A stretch of DNA of 64,000 bases, taken from Butyrivibrio sp. INlla21 (GTDB lineage Bacteria > Bacillota > Clostridia > Lachnospirales > Lachnospiraceae). The stretch covers positions 62,001 to 126,000 of the forward strand of contig NZ_FPCC01000009.1 in assembly GCF_900116875.1 (NCBI RefSeq), written 5' to 3'. The position numbers were made by a program, and so were the translations under genes. A model generated the notes under the pieces. The model was not told where the DNA came from, made no database searches, and saw nothing but the letters and a program-made list of their open reading frames with translations. Shown here piece after piece: positions 1 to 7,277 of the stretch. Within the stretch, counting starts at the first letter, position 1, and each line of letters starts with the position of its first letter.

Positions 1-81
1 ACTAATAAACGTAAAATAGTGTAAAATCTTAAGTAAAGCAGCATTACCATATTCTTTTATTCTTATGAGCGGGAGGTTGGC

Positions 82-807
82 ATGAAAGCTGATTTTTACA
101 CCAAGAGTAAACGTACCAACATATATAATTCCATCTTTATATATAAAGTGGTTTCTCTTTTTGTGTTACTTCTTATAACCGTGATGCTGGCATATATCGT
201 CAACAAGAACAAGGAATTTCTTTCAAAGACCGGCTGGCTTATCGGTCTTGTTACGATATCCATTATTCTATTTGCGATCTCTTTTATCATTGATTTCTAT
301 ATTCTGAAAAGGACCGCTTCCATAGGCGAAAGGCTCAATAAGATGGCATATCTCGACAGACTCACAGGTCTTCCGAACAGGTATAGCTGCGACCTTTTAT
401 TCGAAACCTTCAATGATTCGGACAAGCTTGAAAACGCCGGCTTTATCCTGATGAAAATAAACGATCTGTATAATGTTAATTCCAAAAAAGGTCATGCTCA
501 GGGTAACGATCTCATTGCAGAGTTTTGCTATATTCTTGAAGATGTCGGTGAAAGCTACGGCTACGTCGGAAGAAACGGCGGAAATGAATTCATACTCCTT
601 ATGGAAGATTGCGATTCCAACAACGCCGATATGTTCCTCATGGATCTGACCAAGAGACTCCACGGCTACAACGAGCTCGGCGTCGGCTCTCCGATCGAGA
701 TCGCATATGCAAGAGTTCTTAACTCAGACGAAAAGGTAACAAGAATATCCGAGCTTATTTCAAAAGCATACAAGAAATTAAAGGACGCTCCTCAGGTACT
801 TTCATGA
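82..807 (+). CDS. Membrane protein with degenerate GGDEF domain
   Basis: Two N-terminal membrane segments (about residues 17-40 and 52-74) precede a GGDEF-family domain (about 88-235). The domain opens with the usual LDRLTGLPNR and contains GHAQGND, but the signature reads GGNEF: the metal-binding third residue is Asn instead of Asp or Glu. Family knowledge says active diguanylate cyclases need an acidic residue there, so activity is doubtful and a sensory or scaffold role is possible. GGGAGG lies well placed before the ATG. The stop overlaps the start of the next gene by 4 nt, so it is co-translated with the lipoprotein and secretion-like genes. Confidence 0.85.
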   Translation: MKADFYTKSKRTNIYNSIFIYKVVSLFVLLLITVMLAYIVNKNKEFLSKTGWLIGLVTISIILFAISFIIDFYILKRTASIGERLNKMAYLDRLTGLPNRYSCDLLFETFNDSDKLENAGFILMKINDLYNVNSKKGHAQGNDLIAEFCYILEDVGESYGYVGRNGGNEFILLMEDCDSNNADMFLMDLTKRLHGYNELGVGSPIEIAYARVLNSDEKVTRISELISKAYKKLKDAPQVLS

Positions 808-1772
808 AGCACAAACTAAAGAGCTTTACCAAAAATAAAATATTGCCGTTGTCAGTTACCGTTGCTTTGATATTAAGCACGTCAGCCTGCGGTTTTTTCC
901 ATAAATCGACGGTTCCCGAAGGCTACGGTAATCTCGGAACGGAAAAGGGCACTCGCGACAACACTCCCGTCTGCCTGGTTCCGTCGCATCCGGGAACGGC
1001 AACGAAAGATAATGAATTTGCTAGCGTTGATTATTCCAACTCTTCCGAAGGCTATGTATCCGTGCGCTATCTTGGAACTTCACCCAAGGTCAAGCTTCAG
1101 ATCACGGGACCGGATGAGGTCGTCTACACATACAACCTTAATTCAAAAGAGCCGACGGATGAGATCTTCCCACTCCAATCAGGAGACGGAAGCTACATGA
1201 TAAATGTATTTGAAAATATCGAAGGAAAAAGATATTCCATTGTCTTTTCCACACAGATCGAAGTTAAACTAAACAGTGAGTTTATGCCATTTCTTTATCC
1301 TAATCAGTTTGTGACCTTCACAGAAGATTCTCTTGGAGTAAAAGAAGCCGAGCAGCTCGCATACCCTTGTGACAACGACCTTGAGGTAATCTCTCAGGTC
1401 TACAACTATGTGATAGAAAACATAAGCTACGATCACGATAAAGCAAAATCGGTCGAAAGCAGCTATTTACCCGATATAGATCAGGTTTATACAGACAAAA
1501 AGGGCATCTGCCTGGACTATGCGGCACTTATGACCGCCATGCTCAGAAGCCAGAACATCCCCACCAAGATGGAGATCGGTTACGCCGGAACCACCTATCA
1601 CGCATGGCTCAGCGCATACGTGACGGATATCGGATGGATCAACGGAATGATCGAATTTGACGGCGTCGACTGGTCACTCATGGATCCCACCTTGGCTTCA
1701 ACAACCAAAAAGAGTAAACTCCGCTCCTTCTTGGACGAGGGTGATAACTACTCTGTAAAATACATCTACTAA
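804..1772 (+). CDS. Lipoprotein with transglutaminase-like domain
   Basis: The N-terminus has a basic start, a hydrophobic stretch and the lipobox STSACG (Cys about residue 29), so the protein should be lipid-anchored outside the membrane. Residues about 180-310 form a transglutaminase-like (bacterial cysteine protease) domain: KGICLDYAALM gives the nucleophile Cys, YHAWLSAYV the His, and WSLMDPT the Asp. Such domains cleave or cross-link peptides; the substrate is unknown. The first 150 residues are a probable beta-rich domain without a name I can give. It sits between the GGDEF gene and gspF-like gene, suggesting a role with the surface apparatus encoded downstream. Confidence 0.85.
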   Translation: MKHKLKSFTKNKILPLSVTVALILSTSACGFFHKSTVPEGYGNLGTEKGTRDNTPVCLVPSHPGTATKDNEFASVDYSNSSEGYVSVRYLGTSPKVKLQITGPDEVVYTYNLNSKEPTDEIFPLQSGDGSYMINVFENIEGKRYSIVFSTQIEVKLNSEFMPFLYPNQFVTFTEDSLGVKEAEQLAYPCDNDLEVISQVYNYVIENISYDHDKAKSVESSYLPDIDQVYTDKKGICLDYAALMTAMLRSQNIPTKMEIGYAGTTYHAWLSAYVTDIGWINGMIEFDGVDWSLMDPTLASTTKKSKLRSFLDEGDNYSVKYIY

Positions 1773-1798
1773 TTTTCTTACGGAAAAGGGAACAGGCT

Positions 1799-2854
1799 AT
1801 GAAAGCTACCTCAAAACAAAAGAAACTAAACAGCTATGAGATATCCGTTTTTTGCAGACAAATGGCTCTGCTCATAAAAGCCGGCATTGCTCCTGTCGAC
1901 GGAATCGAGATCTTAATGGAAGATTCCAAAGACAAGGCTTCCAAAGCCATACTCGGTAAGATCAGCCAGATATTAAAGAGCGGCGAGAAATTCCACGTTG
2001 CCCTTAGGATGAGCGAAGTCTTTCCCGACTACGTGATACACATGGTCACGATTGGCGAAGAATCCGGAAATATGGACGTTGTTATGGAATCACTCTCCGA
2101 CTACTATGAGCGCGAAGAGTCGATCCGTGAGAACATCAAAAACGCCGTAAGCTATCCGCTTATCATGGTGTTCATGATGATGATCGTTATAACAGTCCTT
2201 ATAGTCAAAGTGCTCCCCATCTTTGAACAGGTTTTTGCTCAGCTCGGAACAGGCATGAGCGGCTTTTCACAGTCGCTTCTCAATATGGGTCTTGCGCTCA
2301 ACAGATACTCTTTTATCCTTATAGCAATCCTGGTGCTGCTCGCAGTGGGATTTATATACTTCTCTTTTACAGAGCACGGAAAAAGAAATTTCAAAAAAAT
2401 AATTGCTTCATTCGGCCCCACCAAGCGCCTTGCACAGGAGCTTGAAAGTGAGCGTTTTGCAAGCGGTATGGTACTTACTCTTTCAAGCGGCATAGATACT
2501 TATGAAGGACTTAATCTTGTAAAAAAACTGGTTGAAAGTTCTGACATGAAAGAAAAAATAGACAAATGCAGAACACTTCTTCTTGATGGCGACAGCTTCC
2601 CTGAAGCCGTTGAAAAGACAGGTATATTTACTTCTTTTTACTCGCAGATGGTTGCAGTCGGATTTAAATCCGGCTCGCTTGACAAAGCTATGGCCCAGAT
2701 CGCGGAGAGATTTGAAAAAGACACGCAGAGGCGCATCTACTCTCTTATCTCGGTACTTGAGCCCACCCTTGTCATCGTTCTTTCTATAATCGTCGGAATG
2801 ATCCTCATGTCGGTCATCCTCCCTCTTATGGGAATCATGTCCACAATAGGTTAA
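1799..2854 (+). CDS. Type II secretion / type IV pilus platform protein, GspF/PilC family
   Basis: Two T2SSF domains (about residues 17-140 and 215-338) each begin with an amphipathic FCRQMALLIKAG or FASGMVLTLSSG type segment. Three membrane segments lie at about 118-142, 166-188 and 320-346, the usual GspF topology. It would be the inner-membrane platform that couples an assembly ATPase to pseudopilin assembly. No GspE ATPase or prepilin peptidase is seen in this window; they may lie upstream. It is followed at once by four small single-pass proteins that could be the assembled subunits. Confidence 0.93.
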   Translation: MKATSKQKKLNSYEISVFCRQMALLIKAGIAPVDGIEILMEDSKDKASKAILGKISQILKSGEKFHVALRMSEVFPDYVIHMVTIGEESGNMDVVMESLSDYYEREESIRENIKNAVSYPLIMVFMMMIVITVLIVKVLPIFEQVFAQLGTGMSGFSQSLLNMGLALNRYSFILIAILVLLAVGFIYFSFTEHGKRNFKKIIASFGPTKRLAQELESERFASGMVLTLSSGIDTYEGLNLVKKLVESSDMKEKIDKCRTLLLDGDSFPEAVEKTGIFTSFYSQMVAVGFKSGSLDKAMAQIAERFEKDTQRRIYSLISVLEPTLVIVLSIIVGMILMSVILPLMGIMSTIG

Positions 2855-2858
2855 AAAT

Positions 2859-3203
2859 ATGGCACATAGATTCAGATTCAAAGAAAGCTTAATATACGGC
2901 ATTACAGGTGATTTCTACAGATGGTTTTCCGTTATCATCTTTATTCTCGTTGCGGTTTTTGTATTCCTTGCAATTGATGCATCCGGCAAAAGCACAATTG
3001 AGAAGCAGCAGGAATCCCTGGAAAACGCCATTGCCAGAGATATAGTTCAGTGCTATGCGATCGAAGGTCGCTATCCACCCAGTCTTTCATATATCGAAGA
3101 ACACTACGGCCTTGTGTATGACGACGCTACTTTTTTTGTGGATTACAGACCTGTCGCATCCAATCTGTATCCCGATGTCACAGTTATCAAGGTTAACAAA
3201 TAA
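2859..3203 (+). CDS. Small single-pass protein, pseudopilin-like
   Basis: 114 residues with one membrane segment (about 22-42) and then a helical stretch (KSTIEKQQESLENAIARDI) leading to a small globular tail containing GRYPPSLSYI. The helix-then-small-domain layout and the position right after the GspF-like gene resemble a pseudopilin. A classical prepilin cleavage site (G before FxxxE) is not seen. The gene starts 4 nt after the GspF stop with only a weak ribosome binding site, so translational coupling is likely. Function is inferred from context only. Confidence 0.75.
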   Translation: MAHRFRFKESLIYGITGDFYRWFSVIIFILVAVFVFLAIDASGKSTIEKQQESLENAIARDIVQCYAIEGRYPPSLSYIEEHYGLVYDDATFFVDYRPVASNLYPDVTVIKVNK

Positions 3204-3218
3204 GAGGTATTTTATCTG

Positions 3219-3710
3219 ATGGAACTTGAAGGAAAAAGATCTCACGTAATAGATACACTGTTTGTCATCTGCCTTCTTTTTCTTTTTATCATCTGCGCCG
3301 TTACGGTTATCATCATCGGTGCGGGCGTGTACAAAAAGAACGTGGAAGCAATGTCCGGAAACTATTCGCACAGAATATCCTGTGCCTATATTTCCGAAAA
3401 GATAAGACAGTCCGATGAAAAAGGACGTGTATTCGTCGATAACATATTCGGTCAGAATACACTTGTCATGCAGGATGAAACAGACGGTGTTCTGTACAAT
3501 ACTTACATCTATAATCACGACGGCTATCTTATGGAGCTTTATGCAAGAAGCGATCTGTCAGAGATATATCCGCAGGCAGGTCAGAAAATCCTTAAGATCA
3601 GCTCTTTTGACATAAAAGAAATTGATGATGCCTTTTTCAGAGTACTTGTAACGCTGGATGACGGCACAGTTGAAGATTTTCTGATAACAAGAAGGAGTAC
3701 AGACACCTGA
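3219..3710 (+). CDS. Single-pass membrane protein, DUF4860-type
   Basis: 163 residues: short cytoplasmic start, a membrane segment (about 11-36, SHVIDTLFVICLLFLF), then an extracellular domain. The sequence resembles the DUF4860 family of Lachnospiraceae, commonly found beside type II secretion F proteins; this is recognition from memory. AAGAGG precedes the ATG at a slightly long distance. Probably a minor pseudopilin or accessory subunit of the same apparatus. Confidence 0.75.
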   Translation: MELEGKRSHVIDTLFVICLLFLFIICAVTVIIIGAGVYKKNVEAMSGNYSHRISCAYISEKIRQSDEKGRVFVDNIFGQNTLVMQDETDGVLYNTYIYNHDGYLMELYARSDLSEIYPQAGQKILKISSFDIKEIDDAFFRVLVTLDDGTVEDFLITRRSTDT

Positions 3711-3713
3711 GCG

Positions 3714-4247
3714 ATGAACGAGAAAAATAATGCCAGATCAAGTTTGTTCCTGATGGAACTTATAATAGCGGTGTTTTTCTTTTCCCTGGCTGCGGCAGTA
3801 TGCATCAGGCTGTTTGCCTCCGCACATCTAACTGCGGAAAAGACAACGAATCTTAGCCATGCGACTGTTTGGAGTCAAAACCTCGCTGAGGCTTTTTACG
3901 CGGGAAAAGGAGATATCAGCGGGATATCTCAGATCTACACGACCGCATATTCAACACCCGATACCGTCATTTTGTTTTTTGACAAGAACTGGAATCTCTA
4001 CGGAGAATCAACTACGGATGCTTCATATGAAGCCATCCTTACCGCAAGCAAAAGAAAAGCTTCCGACGTGTACAGCGATGTCACGGATTATAACACCGAA
4101 CTTAAAGGTGACGCCATGGTAGGTGATATAGCGATCATCGATATCAGAAACACTTCGGATGTTATTTCTTCCATACCCAAGGATTCAAAAGACATCATCT
4201 TTTCGTGCTCTGTTGATTATTACGGCGCGGGAAAGGAGGCGGAATGA
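3714..4247 (+). CDS. Single-pass membrane protein, minor pseudopilin-like
   Basis: 177 residues. Residues about 9-31 form a hydrophobic helix (SLFLMELIIAVFFFSLAA) followed by an amphipathic stretch (HLTAEKTTNLSHATVWSQN). The ELIIAVFFF segment resembles a type III prepilin helix with its Glu near the start of the hydrophobic run. The rest is a soluble domain of unknown fold. It begins 4 nt after the previous stop and overlaps the next gene by 4 nt. Role in a pilus or secretion system is inference. Confidence 0.75.
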   Translation: MNEKNNARSSLFLMELIIAVFFFSLAAAVCIRLFASAHLTAEKTTNLSHATVWSQNLAEAFYAGKGDISGISQIYTTAYSTPDTVILFFDKNWNLYGESTTDASYEAILTASKRKASDVYSDVTDYNTELKGDAMVGDIAIIDIRNTSDVISSIPKDSKDIIFSCSVDYYGAGKEAE

Positions 4248-4648
4248 AAAGCAAAAGCCGCAGTGCTTCCAGCGTGGGAAGTGCTTCTATACTGCTAATA
4301 TTTACGGTTCTTTGCCTTATTTCTTTTGCCACACTAACCCTTGTAAACTCAAGAGCCGACTACAACTTAAGTAATGACCTTGCAAAGAGGCAGCTTTCCT
4401 ACTATGAGGCCTGTCACAAAGGAAATGCTTTTGTCGCAGCCGTAAGTTCAGGTTATGATTGCGAAGGCGATAAAGAAATACACCAAGAAAGTATACCGAT
4501 AAACGATAGTCAATCACTCGATATTACGATAATGTCAAATAGTTCAAAAAAAACATTCAATTCAAACAATAGTTGTAGTATAATTCAATGGCAGATAGTA
4601 AACCACGATGATTCCGAGTATGACTACACTCTTCCGGTTGCGGAATAA
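4244..4648 (+). CDS. Single-pass protein closing the pseudopilin-like operon
   Basis: 134 residues with one membrane segment (about 13-32) after a basic, Ser-rich start, then a soluble domain with two Cys (about 66 and 103). No family recognised. AAAGGAGG precedes the start, which overlaps the previous stop (ATGA). It is the last gene of the cluster; no strong terminator follows before the cheY promoter region. Likely a further minor subunit of the same apparatus. Confidence 0.7.
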   Translation: MKSKSRSASSVGSASILLIFTVLCLISFATLTLVNSRADYNLSNDLAKRQLSYYEACHKGNAFVAAVSSGYDCEGDKEIHQESIPINDSQSLDITIMSNSSKKTFNSNNSCSIIQWQIVNHDDSEYDYTLPVAE

Positions 4649-4737
4649 TTTAGTTCATAAAGCGATAAAAAAGTGAAATTTATCAAATTTTAATTTTTTA
4701 TAATAACGTTTTAACGCTCATAATCGAAATCATGTGG

Positions 4738-4743
4738 TACAAT
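4738..4743 (+). promoter_or_regulatory. Extended -10 promoter of cheY
   Basis: TACAAT preceded by TGTGG gives an extended -10-like element about 85 nt before the cheY start. The -35 region is poor. The AT-rich 179-nt gap suggests cheY has its own promoter, separate from the secretion-like genes. Confidence 0.45.
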
Positions 4744-4827
4744 AGATTATGTACTGAACTACTTTTTTTCAAAAATAAAATTGCTTATATTTTTGTGGCA
4801 ACTAAAAATACTTATTGGAGGTTCAAT

Positions 4828-5190
4828 ATGGGAAAAAGAATACTCATTACTGATGACGCCGCTTTCATGCGCATGATGCTCAAAGACATCCTTTCTAAGA
4901 ACGGATATGAGATTGCAGGAGAAGCTGAGAACGGTAAGGTCGCTATCGAAAAGTATAATGAGTTGAAGCCCGACCTTGTAACTCTTGATATCACAATGCC
5001 TGAGCTTGATGGTATCGGTGCCCTTAAGGGAATTAAGGCTGCAGACCCCAACGCTGTTTGCATTATGTGCTCTGCTATGGGTCAGCAGGCTATGGTTATC
5101 GAGTCCATTCAGGCCGGAGCTAAAGACTTTATAGTTAAGCCTTTCCAGGCAGACCGTGTACTTGAGGCGGTAAAGAAAGCTATTGGCTAA
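4828..5190 (+). CDS. cheY: CheY-like single-domain response regulator
   Basis: 120 residues, one receiver domain and no output domain. The acidic pair is in ITDDAAFM, the phospho-acceptor Asp in LVTLDITMP (about residue 54), the Thr/Ser switch in MCSAMG and the Lys in FIVKPF. It would relay a kinase signal to the flagellar motor or another partner. TTGGAGG lies 7 nt before this ATG; a longer in-frame reading from 4732 lacks a ribosome binding site and is rejected. No kinase is adjacent; CheC-like and CheR genes lie about 20 and 30 kb away. Confidence 0.92.
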   Translation: MGKRILITDDAAFMRMMLKDILSKNGYEIAGEAENGKVAIEKYNELKPDLVTLDITMPELDGIGALKGIKAADPNAVCIMCSAMGQQAMVIESIQAGAKDFIVKPFQADRVLEAVKKAIG

Positions 5191-5191
5191 A

Positions 5192-5262
5192 GTAATCACT
5201 TAGCGAGGTTTTTTCGAGCTTAGTGTACTACTTTGTTCTGGCGAGCGAAGCGAGAGCAGAAC
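5192..5262 (+). repeat. Dispersed two-hairpin element, copy 1
   Basis: Hairpin 1 (5197-5225) has a CACT/AGTG stem, a T-T mismatch, an AGC/GCT stem, then CGAG opposite CGAG (tandem G-A mismatches flanked by C-G) and a GTTTTTT loop. Hairpin 2 (5235-5262) has a GTTCTG/CAGAAC stem around a core with CGAG opposite CGAG closing GCGAAGC. A second full copy is at 61218-61290 in the opposite orientation, and two hairpin-1 copies are at 58696-58768. It starts 1 nt after cheY and precedes its terminator. Confidence 0.85.
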
Positions 5263-5285
5263 TTCCTCTTATTATGTAAAAATAT

Positions 5286-5307
5286 AGGGAATGCACCTGC
5301 ATTCCCT
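5286..5307. terminator. Bidirectional terminator between cheY and the ABC exporter
   Basis: AGGGAATGC pairs with GCATTCCCT around ACCT. On + it is followed by a run of T (cheY side); on - by ATATTTTT (ABC exporter side). The two genes converge here. Confidence 0.85.
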
Positions 5308-5323
5308 TTTTTCATTTTTATTA

Positions 5324-7264
5324 TCACGCCGTTTCCGGCTTCATTCCTGTATACAACTGATAATACCTTTGTTTCTTCGCAATGAGCTCATCGTGAGTTC
5401 CTTGCTCTACTATTCTGCCCTGCTCTAGAACTATGATACAATCACTGTTCCTTACGGTTGAAAGTCTGTGGGCTATAACAAACGTTGTTCTGCCCTTCAT
5501 AAGCTTGTCCATACCGTCCTGAACGATCTTCTCTGTTCTTGTATCGATCGATGATGTAGCCTCATCAAGGATAAGAACCGGAGGATCTGCGATAGCGGCT
5601 CTTGCGATAGCAAGGAGCTGGCGCTGACCTTGAGAAAGATTGGCTCCGTCTCCCGTAAGCATAGTATCATAGCCGTCGGGAAGTCTTTTAATAAAGCTGT
5701 GAGCATTGGCAAGCTTAGCTGCTGCAATTACTTCCTCGTCTGTCGCATTTAACTTACCGAATCTTATGTTATCCGCAACCGTTCCCGTGAACAGATGTGT
5801 ATCCTGTAAAACAATTCCGAGAGAACGTCTCAGATCCGCTTTTTTGATCTTGTTGATATTAATATTATCGTATCTGATCTTACCGTCCTGGATATCGTAG
5901 AATCTGTTGATAAGATTGGTTATCGTAGTCTTTCCGGCACCCGTAGATCCGACAAATGCGATCTTCTGTCCCGGTGTCGCATGAAGTACGATATCATGAA
6001 GAACCATCTTATCATCCGTATATCCAAAGTCTACGCCGTTAAAAGTAACATCGCCTTCCATTTTCTGATAAGTTGTCGTATTCGTAGCCTTATGATAGTG
6101 CTTCCAAGCCCAGTGTCCCGTGTGATGATCGGCTTCAACGATCTCACCGTTCTTTTCCTCACAGTCAACAAGAAGTACATATCCGTCATCCGTCTCAGGC
6201 TCCGCATCAAGAAGCTTAAATATACGATCTGCTCCGGCAAGAGCCATGATGATCGAGTTAAACTGCATGCTGACCTGGTTGATCGGCATACTGAAATTTC
6301 TGTTAAACGTAAGGAAGGACGCAAGCGCTCCGACCGTAAAACCAACCGCTATATTGTTTGAAAGAGCAATCGCACCGCCGACCATAGCACAGATAACATA
6401 GCTGGTATTACCAAGCTGCGCATTGATAGGTCCGAGCGATCCGGAATAAGCGTTAGCCTTAAATGCGCTGTTACAGAGTGCTTCGTTAAGTTCATCAAAT
6501 TTAGCTATATTTTCAGCTTCGTGGTTAAATACCTTGACCACTTTCTGACCTGTCATCATTTCTTCTATATAGCCGTTAAGCGCACCGAGGTTCTTTTGCT
6601 GATCCACAAAGTTCTTTCCCGAAGCTTTGGTAGCCATTGCTGAACAAAACAGCATAACAGCCACCATGAAAAGTGTTACAAAAGTAAGCGGTACACTTAA
6701 GATAAACATAGATACCAAAACGCTCACTATCGTTATGGTACTGTTTATAAGCTGAGGAACACTCTGGCTTATCATCTGACGAAGAGTATCAATATCGTTG
6801 GTATAGACTGACATGATATCGCCGTGAGCATGTGTATCAAAGTACTTTATGGGAAGGCTCTCCATGTGAACAAAAAGCTCCTCACGAAGTCTCTTAAGAG
6901 TACCCTGGTTGATGTATACCATCACTCTAGCCTGAACATATGACGCCAAAGCGCCAAAAGCATAGAATACAGCCACTCTTGCTATAGCCAAAAGAAGCGG
7001 TGTAAAATCATTGCTTCCGCTGTCCAACATAGGCTGAATATATAAATCTATGAGACTCTTTGTAAAAAAGGTTCCCTGAATGCTCGAAAAAACCGTCACA
7101 AGAATACACACCAGAACAGTTATCATATGAATGGGATAATACTTAAAAACATATCCCATTATCCTGCTCAATAATGCTCCCGGGTTTTCTATCTTAGGTG
7201 CAGGCATTCCGCGCTTGTTACCGCCGCCCGGTCCTACTTTAATCTCTTTAACCTTTTCTGCCAT
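5324..7264 (-). CDS. ABC exporter half-transporter, subunit with canonical ATP site
   Basis: 646 residues from the ATG at 7264, which has AAGGAGGG upstream; the longer reading to 7402 overlaps the previous gene and is rejected. An N-terminal six-helix exporter membrane domain is followed by a nucleotide-binding domain with Walker A GSTGAGKT, signature LSQGQRQ and Walker B LILDEATSS with the catalytic Glu. An insert of about 45 residues before the ATPase domain (LVDCEEKNGEIVEADHHTGH region) is characteristic of one subunit of heterodimeric exporters. It pairs with the gene 13 nt upstream; substrate unknown (drug or lipid-like). Confidence 0.93.
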   Translation of the reverse strand: MAEKVKEIKVGPGGGNKRGMPAPKIENPGALLSRIMGYVFKYYPIHMITVLVCILVTVFSSIQGTFFTKSLIDLYIQPMLDSGSNDFTPLLLAIARVAVFYAFGALASYVQARVMVYINQGTLKRLREELFVHMESLPIKYFDTHAHGDIMSVYTNDIDTLRQMISQSVPQLINSTITIVSVLVSMFILSVPLTFVTLFMVAVMLFCSAMATKASGKNFVDQQKNLGALNGYIEEMMTGQKVVKVFNHEAENIAKFDELNEALCNSAFKANAYSGSLGPINAQLGNTSYVICAMVGGAIALSNNIAVGFTVGALASFLTFNRNFSMPINQVSMQFNSIIMALAGADRIFKLLDAEPETDDGYVLLVDCEEKNGEIVEADHHTGHWAWKHYHKATNTTTYQKMEGDVTFNGVDFGYTDDKMVLHDIVLHATPGQKIAFVGSTGAGKTTITNLINRFYDIQDGKIRYDNININKIKKADLRRSLGIVLQDTHLFTGTVADNIRFGKLNATDEEVIAAAKLANAHSFIKRLPDGYDTMLTGDGANLSQGQRQLLAIARAAIADPPVLILDEATSSIDTRTEKIVQDGMDKLMKGRTTFVIAHRLSTVRNSDCIIVLEQGRIVEQGTHDELIAKKQRYYQLYTGMKPETA

Positions 7265-7277
7265 AACAAAACCCTCC

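Noticed and set aside
5203..5219. T6 run in the dispersed element read as a terminator
   Set aside because: The T run is inside the hairpin loop, not after the stem, and a proper terminator follows at 5286.
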